A stretch of DNA of 13,159 bases, from contig JAQUAE010000016.1 of the NCBI GenBank assembly GCA_028687395.1, forward strand, positions 1-13,159. Reading direction: 5' to 3'. This stretch comes from Anaerolineales bacterium. Its GTDB lineage: Bacteria > Chloroflexota > Anaerolineae > Anaerolineales > UBA4823. The notes beneath the pieces are model-generated. The model did no database searches and was not told where the DNA came from. It worked only from the letters and a program-made list of their open reading frames with translations. The position numbers and the translations under genes were made by a program. Shown in pieces: positions 6,779 through 13,159 of the stretch; position 1 is the stretch's first letter; the number at the start of each line of letters is the position of its first letter.

Positions 6779-7960
6779 ATGATGAAAGACCACCATGTTT
6801 ATCTTGATTATGCCGCTTCCACGCCGGTCGATTCGCGCGTCGTGGAGTCAATGCTACCCTATTTTTCTCAAATCTACGGCAACTCTTCCTCCGCACACCA
6901 CCATGGCCGCCAGGCGGAGGCAGCGCTGGAGCGAGCTCGAGAGAGAGTCGCCGGGGCGCTCAACTGTATGCCCGAGGAGATAGTGTTCACCTCCTGCGGC
7001 TCGGAGAGCGATAACCTCGCCCTGCGCGGCGCTGCGTTGGCAGCCCACCAGCAGCGCAATGCCAAACGCATCCTGATCACACCCGTCGAGCACCACGCCG
7101 TCAGCCATACCGCTGCCCAATTGCAGGAACTGCTTGGTTTCGAAGTCGAGTTCATGCCGGTGGACGCGCACGGCATGCTTCAGGTCGAGCAGGCTGCCCG
7201 GATGCTCAACCTAGATACTGCCTTAGTTTCAGCAATCTACGCCAACAACGAAATCGGCACCATCAATCCCATCGCGGAGCTCGGTCGCCTGTGCCGGGAG
7301 CGCGGCATCCCGTTTCACAGCGACGCCGTCCAGGCCGGCGCTTACTTGCCCTTGGACGTGCAGAAATTAAACGTTGACCTGATGTCCCTCGGCGCGCACA
7401 AATTCTACGGGCCGAAGGGCGTGGGCGTACTCTACATCCGCCGCGGCACCTCCCTCCTACCTCACCTGACCGGCGGCAGCCAGGAGATGGGGCTGCGCGC
7501 AGGCACGCACAATATCCCCTACATCGTTGGCCTGGCCGAGGCGCTTACCCTGGCTCAATCCGAACGCGAGGCGCGCGGTCAGACCCTGCGTGCCCTACGA
7601 GACGAGCTCATCCATCAGGTCCTGACCCATATCCCCGATGCCTCGCTCACCGGTCACCCGCAGGAGCGCCTGCCCAACCACGCCAGCTTCGTCTTCGCCG
7701 GAGTGGACGGCAACAAGTTATTGATAGCGCTGGATATAGAGGGCTTCTCCTGTTCCTCGGGTTCCGCCTGCAAGACAGGCGATCCAAAGCCATCGGGTGT
7801 CTTGCTCGCCCTTGGGCTGCCACCTGCCGTCGCGCTGGGGTCGCTGCGCATTACATTGGGCAGCAACACCACTGCCGCTGACCTCGAACGTCTGATTCCT
7901 GTCCTGGTCGGCACAGTGGAACGCCTCCGGCAGCTAGAGAACGCCTCCCCGGTGGCTTAA
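6779..7960 (+). CDS. Cysteine desulfurase (NifS/IscS family)
   Basis: A PLP enzyme that converts cysteine to alanine and passes the sulfur on as a persulfide. It is 393 residues from the ATG at 6779. Visible are YLDYAAST (8-15), H105 in EHHAVSH, SDAVQ (181-185), the PLP lysine K208 in AHKFYGPKG, and the catalytic cysteine C331 in SSGSACKTG on a long mobile loop of the IscS/NifS (group I) kind. The frame is open upstream to about 6599, through the palindromic element. Those extra residues are low-complexity and the family starts here, so they are rejected. ATG at 6782 directly follows and is an alternative start. It lies 39 bp upstream of mnmA, making it the probable sulfur donor for tRNA thiolation, and perhaps for Fe-S assembly too. 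No iscU-like scaffold is adjacent. Confidence 0.92.
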   Translation: MMKDHHVYLDYAASTPVDSRVVESMLPYFSQIYGNSSSAHHHGRQAEAALERARERVAGALNCMPEEIVFTSCGSESDNLALRGAALAAHQQRNAKRILITPVEHHAVSHTAAQLQELLGFEVEFMPVDAHGMLQVEQAARMLNLDTALVSAIYANNEIGTINPIAELGRLCRERGIPFHSDAVQAGAYLPLDVQKLNVDLMSLGAHKFYGPKGVGVLYIRRGTSLLPHLTGGSQEMGLRAGTHNIPYIVGLAEALTLAQSEREARGQTLRALRDELIHQVLTHIPDASLTGHPQERLPNHASFVFAGVDGNKLLIALDIEGFSCSSGSACKTGDPKPSGVLLALGLPPAVALGSLRITLGSNTTAADLERLIPVLVGTVERLRQLENASPVA

Positions 7961-7999
7961 CTCCCTGGCGCGAGTGGATCAGGGTCCTTTTCCACTAAA

Positions 8000-9082
8000 A
8001 TGAACGCATCGAAACGCGTGGTGGTCGCGATGAGTGGCGGTGTAGATAGCTCCGTCGCGGCGATATTGCTCAAGGAAGCGGGGTTCGAAGTCATAGGGAT
8101 GATGCTGCGCTTATGGAGCGAGGGGGGGAAGAACGCGGCCAACCGCTGCTGCGCACCGGACGCCATGGTGAAAGCCAGGCGGGTCGCGGCAATGCTGGAC
8201 ATCCCTTTCTATGTGATTGACGCCCAGGAAGCCTTCTACCAAACAGTCGTGAGCGCATTCATCGATGGCTACACCCGCGGGATAACGCCCAACCCGTGCC
8301 TCACCTGCAACCGGCAAATCCGCTGGGGCGTTCTCCTGGAGCACGCCAGAGCGTTTTCGGCTGACTACTTCGCCACCGGCCATTACGCCAGGAAGATGAC
8401 CGGCGAGGAGGGCGACCACCAGCTCTGGCGAGCCAGGGACGAGCACAAGGACCAATCCTACGTGCTGCACGTTCTCAATCAGGCTGATCTTGCCCAAAGC
8501 CTCTTCCCGCTGGGTGATTTGACCAAAAGCGAGGTGCGCCAGATTGCTGCTGAGCACAAGTTGCCCGTCGCCGACCGCAAGGATAGCCAGGACTTGTGTT
8601 TTTTGGCTGGGAAGGATTACCGGGATTTCCTGCGGCGCAACGCCCCAGCGACCGTCCGACCAGGTCCGATCCTGGATCAGGACGGTGAAGTTCTCGGCCA
8701 GCATGATGGGTTGGCTTTCTATACCATCGGGCAGCGAAAGGGGCTCGGTCTTTCCACCCCCGAGCCGCGCTACGTGCTGGCCAAGGACAGCACGCAGAAT
8801 GCGCTCCTCGTCGGCGCCAAGGAACAGCAGGGCGCCACGCGGTTGGAAGCCGAACACGCCAACTGGATTGCAGGGAAGTTTCCTGAGGGGGACTTCCAGG
8901 CTTGGGTCAAAATTCGTTATAAAGCTGCGCCCGCCAGGTGTACAATCACCCCATTGGATGAAGCGCGCTTCCAGGCGTGTTTCCAACACCCGCTCATCGA
9001 CATCACGCCCGGCCAGGCAGCAGTGGTTTACCGGGGTGAACAGTGCCTGGGAGGCGGAATCATCACCTCCAGCCAGTCATAA
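8000..9082 (+). CDS. mnmA: tRNA-specific 2-thiouridylase MnmA
   Basis: It inserts sulfur at position 2 of U34 in the tRNAs for Glu, Gln and Lys, using ATP and a persulfide donor. The 360 residues match the family. Visible are the PP-loop SGGVDSS (12-18), NPCLTCN with the nucleophilic C100, DLCFLAG with the second cysteine C200, and YTIGQRKGLG in the C-terminal tRNA-binding part. The protein ends with the typical beta-barrel domain (GQAAVVYRGEQCLGGGII). The start ATG has no good Shine-Dalgarno; the nearest AGGG is about 16 nt away. It follows the cysteine desulfurase by 39 bp, so the pair forms a desulfurase-thiouridylase module. Confidence 0.96.
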   Translation: MNASKRVVVAMSGGVDSSVAAILLKEAGFEVIGMMLRLWSEGGKNAANRCCAPDAMVKARRVAAMLDIPFYVIDAQEAFYQTVVSAFIDGYTRGITPNPCLTCNRQIRWGVLLEHARAFSADYFATGHYARKMTGEEGDHQLWRARDEHKDQSYVLHVLNQADLAQSLFPLGDLTKSEVRQIAAEHKLPVADRKDSQDLCFLAGKDYRDFLRRNAPATVRPGPILDQDGEVLGQHDGLAFYTIGQRKGLGLSTPEPRYVLAKDSTQNALLVGAKEQQGATRLEAEHANWIAGKFPEGDFQAWVKIRYKAAPARCTITPLDEARFQACFQHPLIDITPGQAAVVYRGEQCLGGGIITSSQS

Positions 9083-9125
9083 TGGGCTTGGCGACGCTCA
9101 CACGAGCAAAATCGAACCTTGACCC

Positions 9126-9130
9126 AGGAG
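9126..9130 (+). promoter_or_regulatory. Ribosome binding site of the small membrane protein
   Basis: AGGAG, 6 nt before the ATG at 9137. It decides in favour of that ATG over the in-frame TTG at 9119, which would itself contain this site. Confidence 0.65.
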
Positions 9131-9136
9131 TCATCC

Positions 9137-9406
9137 ATGACGCTACCCGCGCTGTTTTTAGGTATCTTGCTTTCCACCTTGTACGGTTGCCTGTTCCACC
9201 TCTGGCGGGGCGGTAAGGCAGGTCGCTTGATTCTCTACCTGATCTTAGGCTGGCTTGGATTCTGGAGCGGTCACATCTTAGGCGTGCGCTACGGCTGGGA
9301 ATTCGGCCGCATCGGCCCCCTTTATGTCGGTAGCGCAACGGCGTTCAGTATCTTCTTCCTCTTCGCCGGCTATTGGCTCAGCTTGGTGGAAGTGAATCGA
9401 AACTAG
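9137..9406 (+). CDS. Small hypothetical membrane protein with three transmembrane helices
   Basis: An 89-residue protein that I do not recognise. Three hydrophobic segments are visible at about 4-22, 30-50 and 60-82. They are linked by a short basic loop (HLWRGGKAGR, 21-30) and a loop with charged and aromatic residues (RYGWEFGRIG, 51-60). The basic first loop suggests that loop faces the cytoplasm. The polytopic pattern, clean Shine-Dalgarno and operon position (54 bp after mnmA, 32 bp before the peptidase) support a real gene. No catalytic motif is seen, and a functional link to its neighbours is not evident. Many tiny polytopic proteins of this size are of unknown function. Confidence 0.75.
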   Translation: MTLPALFLGILLSTLYGCLFHLWRGGKAGRLILYLILGWLGFWSGHILGVRYGWEFGRIGPLYVGSATAFSIFFLFAGYWLSLVEVNRN

Positions 9407-9438
9407 CCCTAAACATCTCACGCAATGGTGACCTTTAC

Positions 9439-11349
9439 ATGATACCCATCGAATCCCTCCTTTTCGCACGCCTGTTTGTCAGACCCCAACTCGCTGGCGA
9501 GCGCCTGTATTTCATCAGCAACCTGAGTGGGCGCATGAGCTTGTACGCCATGGATACCGCCGGTACCGTCCCCGAACCCTTGCTGCCACCGGATATTGCC
9601 ATGCAAAACCCGCATCTGTTGGAAGGCTATCCCTATTACGTCTTTCCGTCAATCGACACGATACTGGTCATGCTGGATAAAGATGGGGACGAAAATTACC
9701 AGCCCATGCGCATCCCTCTTTTTGGGGGTTACCCCGAGCCCGTCTTTCCTGAGTTAGGCGAGGAACACCGGTTATACCTCGGCCATTGCGACCGCAGCAA
9801 GAACATCGCCTATCTGATGGCCGAATCGCGCCTGACGCAAAAATACGTCACTTACCAGGCGCACCTGTCCGAGAAACGGCTGGTCAGGCTTGGTGAAAGC
9901 GAATGGACGCTGGGGCCTGCTGCGGCTAACCATGATCACACCCGGGTGCTCTTGCTCGAATCCTACACTACGGGAGATCATGTGCTCTACTTATGGGAGA
10001 AGCAGGCGAGTGAAATGCGCTTGCTCTACGGTAAGCCGCTCGAGGCGCGCCGAGGCGAACCGCCCGTATTGACCGGCTTTTTCTCCCCACATTTCACTAA
10101 GGAGGGCGAGAAAGCCGTGCTTGGCACTGCCCTTTTCGAAAATAGTTACGGGCTAGCAGTGATCGACTTGAAAAAACCAGAAGGTATCCAACCCATCAAA
10201 ATCTCTGGGTTAGTGCACACCGGCGCCGGCGAGTTATGCAGGTTAACCCATACAGTCAATGATCGCTACCTGTTGGAGTACAACATCGACGGTAGTTCCT
10301 GGCTATACGAGGGGCAGTTCGACTCCAAACAGCTCTCTTTCACCGTTCAATCCGTCTTGTGCGGCCAGCCGCCACTCGCCGATGGCGTTCTGGAATCCTT
10401 TTTCTATGACATCGAACGAGATCGCCTCAGCCTGGCCTTCTCGACGGCCACCTCGCCCACACAGATCTACACCCTGGAAGGCGGCCGATACCAAACCCTA
10501 CGCCAGTACACTCACGAGAAGCTCCTGGGACTCCCTGCGGATTGGCTCTCGCCGGGAGAAGACGCCTCGTTCGTCTCCTTCGATGGGCGGCGCATCTCCG
10601 CCCGCTTGTACCTGCCATCTAAGCAACTGGGCTACTCTGGCGCCCGGCCTGTGGTTTACTACGTCCACGGAGGACCGCAAGGGCAAGAACGCCCAGATTT
10701 CGCCTGGTTTTCGATGCCGCTCATCCAGTTTCTAGCCCTGAACGGCTTCGCGATCTTCGTCCCCAACGTGCGCGGCAGCACAGGGTATGGCCTCGATTAT
10801 GTGAAACAGGTGGATCGCGATTGGGGCGGGCAGGACCGGCTGGATCACGTGTACGCCATGCAACATGTGCTCTCCAAAGATAAGCGTCTGGACATCAGCC
10901 GGGCAGGCGTCGTCGGACGCTCGTATGGTGGGTACATGAGCCTGACCCTGGCTGGCCGGCACCCCGACCTTTGGAAGGCAGCCGTGGATATGTTCGGCCC
11001 CTACGACCTGCTGACCTTTTCGGATCGCATTCCCGAGAGTTGGAAACCATATTTCGCTCAGGCCCTCGGTAACCCGGCCGACGAGGCGGATCGTGCCTTC
11101 CTGGTCGAGCGCTCGCCGCGCAACTACCTACACCAGATGAGCTGCCCGATGCTGGTGATTCAGGGCAAGAACGACCCGCGCGTTGTCCTTGCCGAATCCA
11201 ACGACCTGGTGGAGGCGCTGCGCGCCGCTGGCAAGGAAGTTGAGTTCCTGGTGTTTCAGAACGAGGGCCACGATGTCCTGAAATTCGAGAATCGGGTAAC
11301 CTGCTACAATGCTATCACCGGCTTCTTCAAGAAACATCTCGCCCCATGA
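9439..11349 (+). CDS. S9-family serine peptidase (prolyl oligopeptidase / acylaminoacyl-peptidase type)
   Basis: A 636-residue two-domain peptidase. Roughly residues 1-390 are repeated beta-strand sequence consistent with a beta-propeller that limits access to small peptides. Residues from about 395 form an alpha/beta hydrolase. The catalytic triad is visible: S495 in GRSYGGYM, D579 in GKNDPRV and H611 in EGHDV. The oxyanion region HGGPQGQ and the NVRGSTGYG motif are also present. GRSYGGYM is the form common in S9C-like enzymes. There is no signal peptide or anchor, so it is cytosolic and probably recycles short peptides. The frame extends to a TTG at 9373 inside the membrane-protein gene. 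The ATG at 9439 is chosen because GGTGA lies 7 nt upstream and it avoids the overlap. Its stop overlaps the trmI start (ATGA). Confidence 0.9.
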   Translation: MIPIESLLFARLFVRPQLAGERLYFISNLSGRMSLYAMDTAGTVPEPLLPPDIAMQNPHLLEGYPYYVFPSIDTILVMLDKDGDENYQPMRIPLFGGYPEPVFPELGEEHRLYLGHCDRSKNIAYLMAESRLTQKYVTYQAHLSEKRLVRLGESEWTLGPAAANHDHTRVLLLESYTTGDHVLYLWEKQASEMRLLYGKPLEARRGEPPVLTGFFSPHFTKEGEKAVLGTALFENSYGLAVIDLKKPEGIQPIKISGLVHTGAGELCRLTHTVNDRYLLEYNIDGSSWLYEGQFDSKQLSFTVQSVLCGQPPLADGVLESFFYDIERDRLSLAFSTATSPTQIYTLEGGRYQTLRQYTHEKLLGLPADWLSPGEDASFVSFDGRRISARLYLPSKQLGYSGARPVVYYVHGGPQGQERPDFAWFSMPLIQFLALNGFAIFVPNVRGSTGYGLDYVKQVDRDWGGQDRLDHVYAMQHVLSKDKRLDISRAGVVGRSYGGYMSLTLAGRHPDLWKAAVDMFGPYDLLTFSDRIPESWKPYFAQALGNPADEADRAFLVERSPRNYLHQMSCPMLVIQGKNDPRVVLAESNDLVEALRAAGKEVEFLVFQNEGHDVLKFENRVTCYNAITGFFKKHLAP

Positions 11350-12224
11350 CTGAGATCACGATGAGCGCCGAACTTTCCTCCACCTGCCCGCAATACGGCG
11401 ACCTGGTCCAGTTGGTCAGCCCGACCAATAAGAGACACATCTTCCGCCTCACGCCCGGCGCCCAACTACAAACCCACCGGGGTGTGATTCAACACGACGA
11501 CCTGACCTCCTGCGCCTGGGGAAGCGAAGTGCTCAGTCACCAGGGATCTTCGTATTTTCTGCTGCAACCGGCTCTAATCGACCTGCTTCTGGAAACCAAG
11601 CGCAGCACGCAAATCATGTACCCGAAGGACATCGGCTACATCTTGATAAAACTGAATGTCGCTCCTGGGCAGCACATCCTGGAAGCCGGCACAGGCTCCG
11701 GCGCCTTCACAACCGCGCTGGCCTGGAGCGTGGGTGCGCAGGGGAGAATCACATCTTATGAAGTGCGTGCAGAGATGCAAAACCTGGCGCGGAAAAACCT
11801 CGCCCGGGTGGAGCTGGAGGACCGTGTCACCTTCAAGATCAAAGACATCGCCACAGGCTTCGATGAAACCCACGCCGATGCAGTGTTCCTGGACCTGCCC
11901 AACCCGCACGATTACCTGCGCCAGACGCGCGCCGCCCTGAAGCCAGGGGGATACTTCGGCTGCATCCTGCCCACGACCAACCAGGTCACCATCCTGCTCG
12001 ACGGCTTATACAAAGAAAGTTACGCTTTCGTTGAAGTGTGCGAGATCATGCTGCGCTTTTACAAGCCGGTGAGCGAGCGGCTACGCCCCACCGACCGCAT
12101 GGTGGCTCACACAGGTTACCTCATCTTTGCCCGCCCCGTAAACCTGCTACACCCGCCCGGCGCTCCGAGCGACAGTACACCGCCGGTCGAGGCTGAGGAA
12201 AGGGATGAGGGCTCACCTGGGTGA
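11346..12224 (+). CDS. trmI: tRNA (adenine-58-N1)-methyltransferase, TrmI type
   Basis: It methylates A58 in the T-loop of tRNA using S-adenosylmethionine, which stabilises tRNA folding. The product is 292 residues. Residues 16-95 form the N-terminal beta domain, ending in the family motif TQIMYPKDIGYIL (88-100). The SAM-binding loop is EAGTGSGA (113-120), and LDLPNP (182-187) holds the catalytic-site Asp (D183). TrmI occurs in Thermus, Actinobacteria and Chloroflexota and is absent from E. coli. The C-terminal tail (about 268-292), rich in Pro and Glu, is an extension past the core fold. Translation probably couples to the upstream peptidase through ATGA. ATG at 11361 (Met6) is a possible alternative start. 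Confidence 0.92.
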   Translation: MTEITMSAELSSTCPQYGDLVQLVSPTNKRHIFRLTPGAQLQTHRGVIQHDDLTSCAWGSEVLSHQGSSYFLLQPALIDLLLETKRSTQIMYPKDIGYILIKLNVAPGQHILEAGTGSGAFTTALAWSVGAQGRITSYEVRAEMQNLARKNLARVELEDRVTFKIKDIATGFDETHADAVFLDLPNPHDYLRQTRAALKPGGYFGCILPTTNQVTILLDGLYKESYAFVEVCEIMLRFYKPVSERLRPTDRMVAHTGYLIFARPVNLLHPPGAPSDSTPPVEAEERDEGSPG

Positions 12225-12858
12225 GACGAGTAGCAAGCCCTGCGCCATGGAAAACCTCAGTCCCACCCAGATCGCCCAGCGCCTGGTCTCTCCGCGCCGT
12301 GCAGGGCTTACCCCTGGCATTGAGGATTTCTCCCCCTTAGCGGATTTATTCGCAGGACCGCCGCGCCCGGCAGCAGTGCTGATCCCGATGACCCGTGTGG
12401 ATGACCAGTGGCATTTACTATTCATCCGGCGCACGGCGACGATGATCGAACACAGCGGTCAGGTAGCTTTCCCGGGGGGACGCCTGGACCACAAAGACAA
12501 GGATGCCACCGCCGGGGCGTTGCGCGAAGCGCATGAAGAAGTAGGGCTGGCGCCTACCGACGTCACTGTGTTGGGCAACTTGCCCCCCATCCTCACCATT
12601 TCCAATTTCCTGATCACACCGGTAGTGGGTAGCTTCCCCTGGCCCTATACCTTCCGCCTGGCCGAGGTGGAGGTCAGCCGGATTTTCACCATCCCCTTGA
12701 GTTGGTTGGCTGACCCGGCCAATCACAAGATCATCCCTCGCCAGTTGCCCGACGGGCTGGGACAGGTCTCCACGGTCTATTTCGAGCCCTATGACGGGGA
12801 ATTATTGTGGGGAGTGACGGCCAAAATCACCCTCATCCTGATGCATGCCATCCTCTAA
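12205..12858 (+). CDS. NUDIX hydrolase, CoA pyrophosphatase-like (NudL/YeaB subfamily)
   Basis: It probably hydrolyses CoA or related dinucleotides to 4'-phosphopantetheine and 3',5'-ADP. The 217-residue protein has the subfamily signature HSGQVAFPGGRLDHKDKD (83-100) followed by REAHEEVGL (107-115), the metal-binding Nudix helix. The GQVAFPGG and LPPILTISNFLITPVVG blocks, and the C-terminal LLWGVTAKI, are typical of the CoA-specific group. The canonical first Glu of the Nudix box is not present, as in other members of this group. The start ATG overlaps the end of trmI by 20 bp and is preceded by GAGG in a GAGGAAAGGG context. A second ATG at 12247 begins the more family-like sequence MENLSPTQIAQRL and is a real alternative without a clear Shine-Dalgarno. 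Confidence 0.88.
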   Translation: MRAHLGETSSKPCAMENLSPTQIAQRLVSPRRAGLTPGIEDFSPLADLFAGPPRPAAVLIPMTRVDDQWHLLFIRRTATMIEHSGQVAFPGGRLDHKDKDATAGALREAHEEVGLAPTDVTVLGNLPPILTISNFLITPVVGSFPWPYTFRLAEVEVSRIFTIPLSWLADPANHKIIPRQLPDGLGQVSTVYFEPYDGELLWGVTAKITLILMHAIL

Positions 12859-12862
12859 ACAA

Positions 12863-12895
12863 ACATCCCGTGGGAGGTAAGATCTCACGGGATGT
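12863..12895 (-). terminator. Hairpin terminator between convergent genes
   Basis: ACATCCCGTG (12863-12872) and CACGGGATGT (12886-12895) form a perfect 10-bp stem with a 13-nt loop between the NUDIX and bL25 genes. On the minus strand the stem is followed by TTGTTT, so it fits best as the bL25 terminator. It may also end the plus-strand operon, where the downstream tract is weak. Confidence 0.75.
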
Positions 12896-12917
12896 AATAT
12901 CAACAGCGGCGAGAAGG

Positions 12918-13159
12918 TTATTCCTCGGCGGCCTCCTCTTCTTTCTTGCCCTTCTCGATGACTTCCGGCTCTTCGCCAGCCACAACCTCGACGGCTGGAG
13001 CAACTTCTTCCTCAGCCGCGGGGGCGGTAACAATCGCCACCACTTCGTCCATGGCGGTCAACACCTGGATCTTGTCCGAGACGGGGATGTCGCGCACATG
13101 GAGAGCATCGCCGATCTGCTTCAAGACGCTGACGTCGATCACCAATCGCTCGGGCAGAT
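12918..13159 (-). CDS. rplY: Ribosomal protein bL25, CTC/TL5 long form; 5' end outside the window
   Basis: Only the C-terminal part is present, about 80 codons open to the right edge. The sequence LPERLVIDVSVLKQIGDALHVRDI is typical of the second (TL5/CTC) domain of long bL25 proteins, which bind 5S rRNA in the large subunit through their N-terminal domain. After the domain comes VAIVTAPAAEEE and a low-complexity tail of about 40 residues rich in Glu, Ala, Val and Lys, common in this protein. The stop is TAA at 12920-12918. It converges on the plus-strand operon, and a hairpin terminator follows. Confidence 0.92.
   Translation of the reverse strand, partial: LPERLVIDVSVLKQIGDALHVRDIPVSDKIQVLTAMDEVVAIVTAPAAEEEVAPAVEVVAGEEPEVIEKGKKEEEAAEE

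Noticed and set aside
8111..8989. Minus-strand ORF of 292 codons opposite mnmA
   Set aside because: Antisense shadow of a strongly conserved gene; no family motif and no start signal.
1..13159. CRISPR arrays, tRNA or rRNA genes, toxin-antitoxin or anti-phage genes
   Set aside because: No regularly spaced repeats, no tRNA-like cloverleaf ends and no defence-type domains were seen on either strand.

Overview
The window looks like ordinary bacterial chromosome with dense, compact operons and fairly high GC (roughly 55-62 % in most lines, by eye). The gene set fits an anaerobic or facultative member of Chloroflexota (Anaerolineae-like): a TrmI-type tRNA m1A58 methyltransferase, a long-chain polyprenyl diphosphate synthase, a CTC-type bL25 with an acidic tail, and an unusual glutamate-cysteine-ligase-like enzyme fused to an M20 peptidase. 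The taxonomic guess is inference from gene content only. There are no rRNAs, tRNAs, CRISPR arrays, phage genes or transposase genes.

Left part, minus strand (1-6554). Reading leftwards from 6554: a phosphoglucomutase/phosphomannomutase, a TatD-family metal-dependent hydrolase (TTG start, 1 bp gap) and a polyprenyl diphosphate synthase (GTG start, 7 bp overlap) form one tight operon. A 251-bp spacer (3109-3359) follows. It holds a good minus-strand promoter, a tiny possible leader ORF and a GC-rich hairpin. After it comes a two-gene unit: a fold-type I PLP aminotransferase whose stop overlaps (ATGA) the start of a large fusion protein. That protein begins with a glutamate-cysteine-ligase-like (GCS2-type) domain and runs without a stop off the left edge, where an M20 peptidase domain appears to begin. 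This aminotransferase / GCL-M20 pair is the most likely place for an undescribed pathway.

Middle (6555-6778). A divergent intergenic region carries a minus-strand extended -10 promoter, a plus-strand TATAAT box placed exactly for a leaderless mRNA, and an 81-bp nested palindrome that resembles a MITE or REP-type mobile repeat.

Right part, plus strand (6779-12858). A cysteine desulfurase is followed by MnmA; together they can supply and insert the sulfur of 2-thiouridine in tRNA. Then come a small three-helix membrane protein, an S9 prolyl-oligopeptidase-like peptidase, TrmI and a CoA-pyrophosphatase-like NUDIX hydrolase. The last three are joined by overlapping stop/start codons. Two tRNA-modification enzymes in one run suggest a loose translation-quality theme. 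A hairpin terminator separates this operon from the 3' end of a convergent ribosomal protein bL25 gene at the right edge.
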